Below are positions 32,547 through 43,950 of a DNA stretch of 64,000 nt, in pieces; the stretch's first letter is position 1; the number at the start of each line of letters is the position of its first letter. The notes under the pieces were generated by a model. The model was given only the letters and a program-made list of their open reading frames with translations, was not told where the DNA came from and ran no database searches. The position numbers and the translations under genes were made by a program. The DNA comes from Dryocosmus kuriphilus (Eukaryota > Arthropoda > Insecta > Hymenoptera > Cynipidae): contig CM076189.1 of NCBI GenBank assembly GCA_038277395.1, positions 110,467,267-110,531,266 on the forward strand, read 5' to 3'.

Positions 32547-33339
32547 CTATTTATTATCTTCCTTGTTTTGGTCACACATGATTTCGTTGGAAGTGTTTCC
32601 TCTGATAATATATTTACAACTCCCCTTTTCACCATTTTCCATAAAGACTTGCTTTAGGAATTTGTAATCGATTCCTTGGGTAGCAATCTTTTTCAAAATA
32701 CTATCAGATGTAACGGATTTGAAAACCTTCAACCTTCGTAATGCTATTTTGGTGAAGACCAACTCTTTAAAAGTTTTAAAGACTTTACATATGTCCTCCT
32801 TCGGAATAAAAGCAGCAGTTAATATCTCTAAAATTTCCAACTCATATAAGGCTTAATGAAGTTTTTCAGATGCGTCCAATTTCAGTAGATATTGAGACAA
32901 TCTTTGTAGTTTAAACGATTCTTTACCTTCTTTTCTTCCTGGAAAAGATCTCTTAAATAAGTTCAGAGTGTCTGAAAATCCAACAATTTTAAGGTAGTTG
33001 TTGATCATATTATTCAACAAAATATAACGAAGCAAACGAGATCTGTCAAATGATGCATTGCGAGCCACAAGAATACACGGTTTTGATGACAAATTTAAAA
33101 ACTCTGCAAATGATTTCAAAGCCTCCACAGTAGGAAAAGAATAAACATTTTCGCCACGATAATACAATTGTCCAGCAATATTTTTCAATCAAGTGACTTG
33201 AGATACTTCGAAATCAATAGGTCCAGAAGGATTCAAGTATACACTGAACGTACGACTTCCCTTAGCAGCAATCTGAAGAATATCATCGCTTTTTTTAAAC
33301 CTTGAAGTCTCTAAATCAAAATAAACTATATCGCAATTA
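32547..33339 (-). pseudogene. DEDD-type exonuclease domain, 3' part of a split Mutator-like gene
   Basis: One frame from 33339 to 32547 with two stops. Exonuclease motifs: IVYFDLETSRF (the D-x-E site), DDILQIAAKG, LVARNASFDRSRLLR (NASFD with the preceding His changed to Arg) and LH-stop-ALYEL, where families have HxALxD. A TGA at 33189-33191 interrupts VTxLKNIAG, and a TAA at 32850-32852 falls beside the last active-site His; the final Asp is Glu. The N-terminal side is cut by mariner M2 and continues beyond 34690. Dead. Confidence 0.75.
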
Positions 33340-34663
33340 CGAGTTGTGATCAAAAAGTAAGGTGACTTTTTATTTTTATCCAAAAATATTTATTTATTGA
33401 TCAATATTGATGTTGTCCCCTTCAAAGTAATCCCCCTCGGATATAATACATCTGTGCCAGCAATTTTTCGAATCCTCAAAGCATTTCTGATGAGCACTTT
33501 TTGGTAAAGCCTTCAGCTCTTCCAGCTATGCGGTCATTGTCTCCTCATTCGTCGCAAAACCCCGTCCTTTCATGGATCTTTTCAGTTTTTGAAACAGGAA
33601 AAAGTCACAGGGAGAAAGTCTGGTGAATACGGTGGCTGTGGCATGATTATGGTGTTGTTATTGGCCAAAAAATTACCAACAAGCAATGACGTGCGAGCCG
33701 GCGCATTATCGTGGTGCAATAACCATGACTGGTTTTTCCATAATTCCGAACGTTTTTTTCGTATTGCTTCACGCAAACGGCGCATAACTTCAAGGTAATA
33801 ACTCTTTATTAACTGTACGAGCTTGTTGTAAGAACTCCTGATGCACTACGCCATGATACTCGAAGAAAACGGTAAGCTAAACCTTGACATTTGATCGAAA
33901 TTGGCGTGCTTCTTTTGGTCGTGGTGACCCAGAATGCTTCCACTGGGTTGATTTAGCGTTAGTTTCGACGTCATAACCATACACCCATGTTTCTTCACCT
34001 GCTCTAATCCTTTTGAGCAAGTCTGGGTCGCCGTTGACGTCATTCAACAGCTCCTGAGCGATGCTCACGCGACGGTTCTTTTGGTCAAAATTTAGCAATT
34101 TCGGAACAAACTTCGCTAACACACGCCTCATGCCCAAAATATCCACTAAAATTGCTTGGCACGAGCCAAACGAGATGCCGACATCACCAGAAACTTCTCT
34201 GATGGTAAATCGACGATTCACAAACACTATTTTCTTCACTTCTTCAATGTTTTCATCAGTTGTTGACGTGCTGGGACGTACAGGGCGAGCTTCGTCATTA
34301 ACATCTTCTCGGCCTTCCTGAAAGAGATTGGACGACCTATAAACATCTTTTTTTACTCAGAGTACCCTCACCGTATGCCACTGTCAACATTTGAAGTGTT
34401 TTGGAGCACTTAATTCTATTTTTTTATACAACATTGGATGCAAATTCTTTGATCCATTTTTTTTCGACAGTAGAAAATCGCCGAGCACGCAAAAGACTTC
34501 TAACCTTTATGCTTCACATAAACAAATAAAAAATGCTGTATAGCTGAAACTGTGCACATATATTTGGGACGAGTGTACCAACATAAGAAAAAAAGAAAGC
34601 GAATATCGACTGTACGCATTCGGCGAAATTCAAAAAGTCACCTTTCTTTTCGATCACACCTCG
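33340..34663 (-). mobile_element. mariner copy M2, full length (1324 bp)
   Basis: Ends CGAGTTGTGATCAAAAAGTA and its near complement, flanked by TA at 33338-33339 and 34664-34665. Removing it restores the host frame (PHNCDIVYFDLE). This is the only full-length member of its subfamily here; M1, M3 and M4 are shorter. Transposase pieces at 33582-33785 (HHDNAPARTSLLV) and 33877-34239 (KIVFVNRRFTIREV, DVGISFGSCQAIL, EETWVYGYD) are split by stops and frameshifts. Confidence 0.9.
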
Positions 34664-34689
34664 TATGTGGGGTTATTGAAATATTCTAA

Positions 34690-35826
34690 AATTTGGGAAC
34701 CAGCAGTTACAGGTCGATCGGAGTAGGTGCTTTCATAGTCATTATCATACAGCAATTAGATTTGTATGTCGTTCCTTCCCTTTCTTCCGCTGATTTCTTT
34801 TCTGCCACTTTTAATTTAATAAGCAAATTTCCACGGCTTTTAGAAAGTGGTAGTTTTGCTTTTATTGATCTTCATTTTCTTGCTTTATAGAGTCGTTCTG
34901 CAAATCTTGCAGTGTGCTTGCGAGGCGACACAAAAAATTTTCTTTGGAGGCTTAGAAGGTGAATTTCTCCTTCTTTTTTCGTAAACGCTGCACTCGCTAA
35001 TCGGTTATCAGCTGATTCAATCAGACTATAGGAACGATTTTTAGGGACCTTGTGTGCCATCATATTATTAAGACTTTAGTTCACTTGACTTGATGCGGAG
35101 ACTGAAAATTTCGCTGCATTGTTGGCATATTCAGAGAAAATGTCAGTTAAATTACTATGCAGCTCGGGATCTTTAAGTTCAATTTATGTTTTGTAGAATT
35201 GTCCTCAGAGTTGTTGTGGCACAAACTTCCACAATTTTCGCGATGGCCAAATATGCGTTCAGGAATAATACGAAGCGTATCAGCCAACTGAATACTTTTT
35301 CCATGATTCTGCGAAACAGCGTACGTAAACTTTTTGAAAGTGAGATATATTATCCTTTTTACCCAGTTCTTTAAAACTTTTCCTGGCTTTATACAAATCA
35401 TTCTTAAAATGCTTTTTCAAGTGATTGGAATCAGCTAATTTAAAGATTTTCTGCAAACTTCCTTGACATACCGCGGCAATGGTGGAGCTATCTTCATCTC
35501 CAATTAGTAATCGAAATTGGAGACCAGCTTCTTTCAGAATAGTGCTATCGTTTACTAGAGCTGCCCCTAAGTCCGGTTCCATCGCCATAGCGCTTCCTCG
35601 GAAATTTTTGCTGCTGTCGTGATCCTTTTCACTGTGACCTATATCACAGAGCCTACATTTTCGATTACGAGTTTAAAAATATAATATTTTCCCAGTTGAA
35701 AATCCAATTATTGTTCCACAGCTCCATCCCATATCGTATGATACGATGATATTGAAAACAATTCCTAAAGCTCCATCAAATTTTTGGACGTTTTCATTTC
35801 CACCTTTTCTTGCAATGGACGAACTA
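34690..35826 (-). pseudogene. Mutator-like transposase domain, middle part of the split gene
   Basis: On the minus strand: QKFDGALGIVFNIIVSYDMG and CGTIIGFSTGKILYF, a stop, RKCRLCDIGHSEKDHD, AMAMEPDLGAALVNDSTILK, FRLLIGDEDSSTIAAVCQGS and KLADSNHLKKHF, then after further stops KKEGEIHLLSLQRKFFVSP. The MEPDL and GDEDSST segments are typical of the invertebrate Mutator-like transposase domain. Several stops and frameshifts. The DD41D element at 35827 interrupts its upstream side and M2 its downstream side. Confidence 0.7.
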
Positions 35827-37150
35827 CAGGGTGGGGCAGAATGGAGTCCTTGATTTGAAAGGTGAATTGTAAAAGAACGCTTCAAGATACATAAAAAAGG
35901 TTTGTATTGATCAAAAGTACATATAATACCGTTTTTTTTTCATGATGTTTTGAAAATGATATCGTCCAAGTGGTGACCTTGTCGAGCAATAAACATATGG
36001 AGCCTTGCAAAGAAGTATTCGGCCACTCTTTTCAACATATCTTGCGGAATTCCAGCGATGACGTCCTCAATCGCCTCCTTTAGAGCTTCAAGGGTTCGGG
36101 GTCGAACTTTGTATACCTCAGCTTTGACGTATCCCCATAGAAAAAAGTCACACGGAGTCAAATCAAGGGAGTGAGGAGGCCATGGAACATCCCCCCGCAA
36201 AGAGATCAGGCGACCGGGAAAGAGCTCTTGCAAAATTTCGCGTGAACGACGGGCAGTATGGGCCGTGGCTCCATCTTGTTGAAACCAGAAGGCTTCTGTG
36301 TCGTGTTCCTCACCATACTCTTCCATTTTAGGGCGAAAAAAGTTCTCCAGCATGTCACAATAGCGAGCCGAAGTCACGGTAACAGTTGATCCTCCGGATT
36401 CAAAAAAATAAGGCCCAATAATGCCTATAGAGGACACAGCGCACCAACCTGTTACTTCGGGGCTGTGAAGAGGTTTTTGATGCAGTTGACGAGGGTTTTC
36501 AGCTGACCAGTAACGAAAATTTTGTTTGTTTACTGTACCACAAAGATAAAAATGCGCTTCGTCGCTAGTCCACACAACAGTGCCAGGGCCTACAGCAGTT
36601 AGAATTGCATCGCAAGCATCTCTACGTTTCACAAAGTCTTCTAGGCTCGATTCCTGTGCGACAGTCATCTTGTAGGGGTGCAGATGAAGATCTGAGTTAA
36701 AATTCGCCTTACGGTTCTGCACGATATTCCAAGCGCAGCGGCATGTTTCCACGCAGATCGGGATGGAGAATGTTCAATTGACGCTCTTACTGCCGCGATG
36801 TTTTCAGGTGTTCGCACACTTTTAGGTCGCCGAACTGGTTTTTTTGGAACTGCAGATCCTGTCACCCTTACATTACTGATCCATTTCCGAATAGTTTTAG
36901 GATCAGGTGCACTGTCATTACGTTCTAACCTGAACCGAATCCGAAATGCCCTCTGCGTCGCCACCACGCTTTCCCCGTTTTTGAACAACGTCTCCACAAC
37001 AAAACCCCGTTGCTCACCCGACCACGGCATGGTGACTACTGAAAGCGGTACTGTTCCCTCGACCTAATGCTGCCTGTCCCACTCTTCTACTCGGTCTAAG
37101 GGCCCTTCAGGCATTTTTTGAAACTAGAGAGTCCATTCTGCCCCTACCTG
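35827..37150 (-). mobile_element. DD41D transposon inserted in the Mutator-like gene
   Basis: 1324 bp. Ends CAGGGTGGGGCAGAATGGAG and its near complement (GTCCATTCTGCCCCTACCTG), flanked by TA at 35825-35826 and 37151-37152. It contains a nearly intact transposase. GC content is visibly higher than in the host gene around it, consistent with a younger arrival. Confidence 0.9.
35940..37030 (-). pseudogene. DD41D transposase, single frameshift
   Basis: N-terminal frame 37030-36665: MPWSGEQRGFVVETLFKNGE (DUF4817-like start), KTIRKWISNV and HAAALGISCRTVRRIL. C-terminal frame, entered after a 1-nt shift near 36690: NSDLHLHPYKMTVAQE, WTSDEAHFYLCG (first Asp), FQQDGATAHTARRS (second) and LDLTPCDFFLWGYV (third, 41 residues later), ending DDIIFKTS. 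All three catalytic Asp are present, and only one indel separates it from a full ~350-residue protein. Confidence 0.85.
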
Positions 37151-37429
37151 TATATTCTCGTAGAGTAACTAGGTGTGAATATACCTCGTGGACTATTTCT
37201 GTAGGCCTATCAGAAAAATGAAAAGATAGACATTTTGCTATAAATTTAAAGTTATCTTTATCACACATTTTTTCCTACCACTAAAAATGAAAACACACTA
37301 TGTTTACATCTTTTGTGTACTCTTGAACGTTCAAGAGTAAAGAGTAAAGCTATTCAACATAGCCTTTCCTCTTGAAAGACTATGTTCAGTAGAATAATAT
37401 GTTTATGTAATTTATTAAGTTGAAATAGG

Positions 37430-38162
37430 GAAGAATCTTACAATTCCTGACATAATTTTTCCACTTTTTCTATAACCGACTGTTGCTCCTCTTCAGCAGG
37501 TTTCTTACACGAATTTTTTGCAACCTCTTCTATTGCAGAACCGATTTCCCTTCTATATCGCTTATACAAATCTGTAGATATCGTAGGAACATTTAAGCAA
37601 GCTAATAACTTGTTCAATGCAGTGCACCCTATTCCTGAATGAACGACTCCTTAAAAGTAAATTTTTGAGACTAGAATGAGGTACAGAAAGAAACCGAGTG
37701 CTGCATATCGTAGAATATTGTGAAAAATCGAAAATGATATTCAAGTAATGTAACTATTAAATTAAATCGCATAGTTTAAGTAATATGAATAACATAATAA
37801 CTTACCTAATACAGCATTTTTATTGACATCCGTGTGTTGAAAATTTTTATCAGTTGCGTGTATTTTTCCTCTCAGAACTTTTGTCACTTGGAGCAAGGAC
37901 TGCATAAAATATGCAGAATTGAATTCAACCCTAAATGTGTCTGCTTAACTATATTTTCCAAATAAATATCTTTAACGGACTCTTGACACTTGAAATTATC
38001 GGCAAATACATCTAATTCAAAAATGCGTCTACCAGGAGAATTTTTTGATGATGAAGTGGCTTTTAGCTTTATAGCTTCAGCCATAGCTGCTAAACAATTT
38101 ACATGTTTATCTTGCACTTTCTTTTTTATAAATTTATTTTCATATTTCAATTGGACCGACAT
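37430..38162 (-). pseudogene. Mutator-like transposase domain, 5' part of the split gene
   Basis: From ATG 38162: YENKFIKKKVQDKHVN, SPGRRIFELDVFADNFKCQ, VKQTHLGLNSILHILCSP, a frameshift, then VTKVLRGKIHATDKNFQHTD and a possible donor near 37800. It resumes at about 37640-37440 with VVHSGIGCTALNKLLACLNV, RYRREIGSAIEEVAKN and VEKLCQEL. The GRRI...L and GxxxNKLLACLN segments fit the Mutator-like transposase domain. Possibly two exons. Mariner M3 lies just upstream, at 38252. Confidence 0.7.
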
Positions 38163-38251
38163 TTTTTACTGTTTTATTTTACCTTATAAAACCTCTAGAA
38201 CCAACTGAGTGCGGTGTTTCCACGCTCAACGCTTACCTAGTATGCAATGTA

Positions 38252-39174
38252 CGGGGTATGATCAAAAAGTAAGGTGACTTTTTGTATTTCGCGGGATCCG
38301 TACTGTCGATATTCGTTTTCTTTTTTTCTTATTTTGGTACACTCGTCCCAAAAATATGTGCACAGTTTCAGCTATATAGCATTTTTTGTTTGTTTGTGAG
38401 AGACATAAAGGTTAGAAGTGTTTTGCGTGTTCAGCGCTTTTCTGCTGTCGAAAAAAATGCATGAAAGAATTTGCATCAAATTTTGTTTAAAAAATGGAAT
38501 TAACTGCTCCAAAACACTTGAAATTTTGACAGTGGCATACGATGATTATACTCTGAGTAAAAAGAATTTTTATAAGTGGTACAAGCTCTTTCGGGAAGGC
38601 CGAGAAGATGCTAATGACGAAGCTCGCACTGGGTGTCCAGCACGTCAACAACTGACGAAAACGTTGAAAAAGTGAAAAAAATAGTGTTGGCGAATCATCG
38701 AATTACCATTAGAGATGTTGCTGATGATGTCGGCATCTCGTTTGGCTCGCGCCAAGCAATTTTAGTGGATATTCTGTGCATGAGACGTGTGCCAGCGAAG
38801 TTTGTTCCGAAACGACGACAATGCGCCAGCTCACACGTCTTGATTTTTCGTAATTTTTTGGCCAATGACAACAGTATAATCATGCCTCAGCCACCGTGTT
38901 CACCTGCCACTTTTTCCTGTTTCCAAAACTGAAAAGACCCATAAAAGGACAGCGTTTTGCGACGAATGTGGAGATAAAGACCGCATCGCTGGAAGAGCTG
39001 AAGGCTATACCAAAAGGTGCTCATCAGAAATGCTTTGAGGATTGGAAAAATGCGATGGGACAAATGTATTATATCTCTGGGGGATTACTTTGAAGGGAAC
39101 AACATCAATATTGATGAATAAATAAGATTTTTTTATCAGAATAAAAAGTCACCTTACTTTTTGATCACACCTCG
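38252..39174 (+). mobile_element. mariner copy M3, internally deleted
   Basis: 923 bp between TA at 38250-38251 and 39175-39176. Ends match M1, M2 and M4. The same internal deletion as in M1 joins GTTCCGAAA to the GACAATGCGCC segment. Transposase pieces: 38418-38675 (FYKWYKLFREGREDANDEAR), 38633-38932 (KIVLANHRITIRDVADDVGI) and 38896-39093 (LKRPIKGQRFAT). No functional protein. Confidence 0.9.
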
Positions 39175-39176
39175 TA

Positions 39177-40208
39177 TACGTATATTATAGGTTTTTTTGT
39201 GTTACGACTGAGAGTTAAGCACTTAATCAAAATTTTTGACGAAGGGTTAGGAGAAACCCTTTGGCGTTTTGGATCACCCTGAGTTAAACTTTTGGACGAA
39301 TTCCGCGTGCGTGGAGTACCTTAAGATCAATAAAGCCTTAAGTAAAATAATACCTTTTGTAATTTTTAATAAAAATAAAAATTAATAATCTCATTGAAGG
39401 TAGGTGTTTTGAAAGTTTAAGACCCAAGTAACGAAAACCGAGCACGATGTGCGAGGACCAAAAACATCCGATCGCGAAGCGTGAGGCTTAAATATATCGG
39501 AGCGGGAAGCGGGCAGATTCTTTTTGTTGCAAATATAACTATTTTATTATTAAAGATTTGCCTCTTTGTTTAAAATGTAGCTTCTTCTTCTATTAAAAAA
39601 TCAAATATATTGACGAAAATTTGAACTTTTTTGTTTTTGATTGAAGAGTTGGGAATTAAACTATTTTTTGGAAAATTGAACTATTATAGGGAAATTAGTG
39701 TATATGTCTTTTTATCTTGAATTTAGGGACCCTAGAATTTTCGAGCACTTTAATGTTGAATTCACCACGCGTGAAGTTGACCGCGAACTTGAATAAAAAG
39801 TTTTATTAGAGATGATAAGAAATGAGAAATGATTAAGCAACTTACACATAGTAACAAAAAAACAGGCAGAATTAATTCTAGGATTTCTATATCCTAACAA
39901 TAAATCAAAGTCTTGAAACACTAAAATCCTTTCAAGTATTTTTAAATCTTACGAAATCATTGAAATCCTTGGAAGCAAATACTACATAATCTCTAGAGAT
40001 CCGTCCATATTCCTTAAAATTAGTTGAAGTGCTACAAAATCAGAAAACTCCTAAAATCCCAAAAATTGATGAGTTTATTGATTTATACAATTAGAAATGA
40101 ATAAATTCCGCATGATATAACTAAAAACTCCCAGAACAAGGACAACCTACTAAAGTCACCTATACCTTTAAAACACTAAAAATGCTCGGAAATTCATGCA
40201 AAAAGAAA
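39177..40208. other. Spacer of the repeated unit (copy 3), no gene
   Basis: From 39300 it matches 58800-60050 closely, including TTTGAAAGTTTAAGACCCAA and ATATCGGAGCG blocks, and in part 10150-10340. No coding signal. Confidence 0.55.
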
Positions 40209-40588
40209 TCACGTAAAATAAATAAAAATCATGAAGATTAAAAGGTCACCGTATTTTGCCTTGATATCCTCTTGCAAACCATCCTTATTATATTCATGGA
40301 ACACGGATGGTCCAGTATATGATAAATAAGACTTAAAGGGATGCTGCTCAGGTAGATCATGTATAGCCCAAATTGAAATATAGATAATGCGTCCTGGCAT
40401 TGACACATAAATATGATTATGCGGAGGAAAATGGGACTCGAGTCTATCATGATGCTCGGCGGGAACGTAATTTCCGAAATTTTGAGCTATAAAGTATTGA
40501 TTTTCTGTACGCAGCTCAGCGTGTGTTGGAAGACCAGACTGAGGATGAGGAATTTCAATTTGAGGCTGATTATCCGGTATGTATTGAT
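40209..40588 (-). CDS. Module C of repeated gene family, copy 3 (open)
   Basis: Open for about 126 codons from a possible acceptor (TTTTGAAACAG) to a TGA. Reads QYIPDNQPQIEIPHPQSG, LPTHAELRTENQYFIAQ, NFGNYVPAEHHDRLESHFPP, HIYVSMPGRIIYIS, LPEQHPFKSYLSYTGPSVF and HEYNKDGLQEDI. The most complete copy of this module. It follows exon B by about 180 bp, so it could be an alternative 3' exon or a separate gene. Not recognised. Confidence 0.55.
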
Positions 40589-40769
40589 CTGTTTCAAAAT
40601 GCTGGTCTGCTCACACTTGTGCTCTTATAAAAATTGAATAAGCCCGAAACTGCTCGCTTGATTAGGCTGCATCCATTTGGCTATTTTGAATTGAACCAGG
40701 AGATTCATGTAATCTTCAAATGTATCTTAGCCTAATCATTATTTGATTTAATACACATTTTGAATTGAA

Positions 40770-41245
40770 TTAATGGTGTAGATGCTGTAGAGAATCGTAT
40801 TTCCCAGTTAAAATGATATACATGCTTTGGTTTACGTAGCGGATGTTTACTGGAGCCTCTGCAATTTCTTTTCTGGTCATATCTGTATACGTGCCATCCT
40901 TCATGTGTAACTTTAAACGCTTTTTCTTGCAATTATATATTCCGCGAAGAGTCTCCATACTTTCCAGTGTTGCGAAAACTTCGCCATCGGTTGTTGATAA
41001 CACAATATATTCTTGTGGTAGCATACGCTCATATCTGGAAAGATTTTTTACTACCGTTCTAAGTCGTTCAATATCAGTTAAAATGTATCTTCGAAATTCG
41101 AATACCCGTTCGAAATTCGAGATGGGAAGAAGACGAGTGTATCCAAGGTTTCCGAATCCATGAGATGAAGAAAGCCTGGGAGGAGACCTGGGCCTTTCAC
41201 AAGGAACAGCCGTGTCAGAAGGACTCCGATCTCTGACAGGAGAAT
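40770..41245 (-). CDS. Exon B of repeated gene family, copy 3 (open)
   Basis: 476 nt from acceptor CTATTTCTTCTTGCAG to TAA. SPVRDRSPSDTAVPCERP, RSPPRLSSSHGFGNLGYTR, FERVFEFRRYILTDIERL, YERMLPQEYIVLSTTDGEVF, ATLESMETLRGIYN, KKKRLKLHMKDGTYTDM, EIAEAPVNIRYVNQSMY and YDSLQHLHH. Ser/Pro/Arg-rich start, then a compact alpha/beta-looking domain. Exon A to B phase is exact (V-H-S-P-V-R-D). This is the best gene model of the family; earlier exons are not identified. Confidence 0.65.
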
Positions 41246-41493
41246 CTGCAAGAAGAAATAGAAGAACTCTTCTTGAGGACATACTTTTATTACCGTGACT
41301 TCAAGAGTGAACAAAAAATGGGGAGCCTTATAATTTTGCAAACGCTATCCCCTAATATATAGGGGTTTAATTTCTTATCTTTCTCATCCTCCTCCTCCTG
41401 TTCCTTCTCCGCATCCTCTCCAACTGCATCTTATTCTACTAAATCTTGCTTACAATTACTCTTATCTTACAACCACCCAAGCTATCTACTTAC

Positions 41494-41577
41494 GAACATG
41501 TTCAGTTTCGGCTCTTGTTGGTTCACCATTACTGTCCAGTGGAATATTCAGATCGAATCCTCCAGATCTCTCCGCAC
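41494..41577 (-). CDS. Exon A of repeated gene family, copy 3
   Basis: 84 nt, acceptor AAATTAG, donor GTAAGT. Reads AERSGGFDLNIPLDSNGEPT and ends RAETEHV. Same length, phase and splice sites as copy 2. Confidence 0.6.
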
Positions 41578-41639
41578 CTAATTTGTTAAAGAAGGCGTTA
41601 TTTATTTTAAATGTAATGGTAACGTTAAACGGTTAGAAA

Positions 41640-43950
41640 TTTTTGGGGTTAAACTAAATTAAAATTAATTAAATTCGTTGAAATCCTAAAAATCCCTAAA
41701 TGCCATAAGACATTTAAGCCCCATAAAACACATAAAATCTTTTAAAATTCTTTAGAATCCTTAAAAATCTTAAATCCTTTAGATCTCCTAAATCTCTTAT
41801 AATATCTTGTAACGTATGAAATTGACGAATATCTAGATTAAAGACCACGGCGGTTCTAAACTGACTTCAACCCAGAACCAGAACCAAAATGTCTGGGTGA
41901 TCTCAAGATCGTTTTGAATAAAAAAAATATATATATATTGGAGGTTTTTTTTGAGAAGAAAAAAATTTTTTGTTTAAAAAAACGTCAGCATATTTTTCCA
42001 GCAATGTTGGTTAAAAGTATAATGTTATTGGCCCAAGGTAAAGTCTTAAATGAGTCACATCACAAAAATTATAATATAAATAATACTTTCTGAACTTCAC
42101 TGGTATTTCTTATTTGGAATTGTCCTTTTTTTGTTCAAGTCAGTCGAGACTTTGAAATCCCCTATACACCCCTAAATTTTCTTAAATACTTAAACACTTA
42201 AAGCAACCATAAAACCTTCAAATGCCTATATCCCGTGAATAATTGAAGCAACTGAAACCCTCAAAATATCTAAAAGCTCACGAATCCCTTAAACTCATTA
42301 AGAACCACTTGAGACTTTAAAATAAGTTAAAGTACCTTAAAGTCCTTAAAATCCTAAAACTGTTCAATTCCCTGCAGTCCTTTGAAGTCTAAAAAGTACT
42401 TAAGATACACTAACACCTTAAAATTAATTAAAACTTCTAAAATTCCCTATAATCCCTTTAATCCCTTAAAATTCCTTTAAAACTGCAAAACTCTAAAAGC
42501 ACATACAATCACTTAAAATTACTTAAATTCCTGGAATCCCTAAAAAACACGTAATCCCTTAAGGGGTCAATCACATAATATAACATACGGTTTACGGGGG
42601 GGGGGGGGGGGGGGTCGTAAATTGTGGAAGGGGGTTAGTCTGCCCTCTGCGTTACGTGAAACATTGTTTTCTGCGTGGTTAATTTTTCTACATTTTAAAG
42701 AGGTTTCTCCAAATCTCACGGGTACACATTTTTTGTGGACTGTTGCTGTTTTTATTGGATCCTGTACACGTTCACAATAAATGTTTCATAAAAAGAGATG
42801 TGACGAGGCTTCAGGGTGGGAGGTGACAGAGGTTTGTGACCATGTGGGACATAGATGCGGCGGGGAGGGGTCAAGGATAGCCAAAAATCGTGTGATGTAT
42901 TATGTACACGGCCCCTAATACTCTTAAGCACATTGGAACGTTTTAAAACCATAAAATCCTTTAAAATGTCTTAAAACCATCAAAAATCCTTAAAAGACTT
43001 AAACAATTTCAATACCATAAAACTATTAAATATCTGATAACTCTTAAGTCACATGACACCCCTTAAATAACTCAAATTCTTTAAAATCACTTAAAAGACT
43101 TTAGAACCCCTTCGTACACATAAGAACCTTAAAAATTTAAATCCCTTAAAATTATTTAAACCACCTAATTATCTTGAAACACTCGAACACATTAAGAACG
43201 AAGACTTGAACGAAGACACTCAAACCTCTAAAAACATTTCTAAACCGTTTGAATCCCTTGCACGCATAAAACAGCAATGTTCAAAAACCTTAAAAACTCC
43301 TAAAATCCTTTTAATCCATTAAATCTCAAAAAATTCCTTTAAACCCCTTGGATATCCTAAAACCTGTAGAGTACCTCATATTACTTAAACTACTTAAACC
43401 TTTTAAACCGTTAAGACCCTTAAAACCTTCAAATTCCTACAATCCCTAAAACACCTAATACCCTTAAAATCCTTAAAACCCACAAAATTCCTAAAATATT
43501 TTAGTACCCTTCAAACTCCTAAATTCCCTTAAGTCCCCTAAAATACTGAAAACCCCACGAAATTTCTTCAAATATTTTACAACACTTGAAAGCCCTTAAA
43601 GCCAAAGAAACCGTTAAACCTTTTTAACCACATAAGATCCCTTAGTATCTCTTCAATTTGATAACGTTCCTTAAAATCTGTTAAATTTCTTTAAAAAATT
43701 AAGATGAATTATATTCCTTAAAGTGTTGAAGATCCTGAAATGACCTCAAACTTTTAAGACCCTTAAAACACATAAAATCCTATAAAAATCTTCAAAGCCC
43801 TTAAGAATCCTAAAATACCTTAAATCTCATAAATCCTTTTAAATATCTTGAAGTTACCTAAATACAGTAACATTCCTAAAATCTCTTAATAACTCTCAAA
43901 ACTCTTAAAATCCATTGAACAACTTTAAAACACTTAAACACCCTTAAATT
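41640..43950. repeat. Degenerate CCTTAAAATC array (copy 3), interrupted
   Basis: Array blocks at about 41650-41815, 42170-42560 and 42917-43950, separated by the spacer block 41820-42170 and a MITE-like insert at 42561-42916. Word content and block order parallel 29930-31430 and 48250-50790. Confidence 0.8.
42561..42916. mobile_element. MITE-like insert with poly-G (copy 3 array)
   Basis: A ~356-bp segment absent from the array of copy 2 and shared with 49170-49552. Diverged inverted ends: AGGGGTCAATCACATAATAT on the left, and on the right the complement of AGGGGCCGTGTACATAATAC. A 19-G run lies near the left end (42596-42614). No transposase. Confidence 0.65.

Noticed and set aside
32547..33383. 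Horizontally acquired bacterial DNA polymerase III epsilon subunit
   Set aside because: The D-x-E and NASFD motifs are general DEDD features; the upstream in-frame Mutator-like domain and eukaryotic context fit an invertebrate fusion gene better.
36798..37067. 89-codon plus-strand frame
   Set aside because: Antisense of the DD41D transposase N-terminus.
41246..41282. Signal-peptide-like start (MSSRRVLLFLLA) for exon B in copy 3
   Set aside because: The same bases form a strong polypyrimidine tract and AG acceptor, and exon A joins beyond it in exact phase; the hydrophobic stretch is more likely an intron artefact.
41494..41577. DLNIPL read as a plant-type EAR repression motif
   Set aside because: The context is an insect-like genome; the similarity is too short to carry function across kingdoms.
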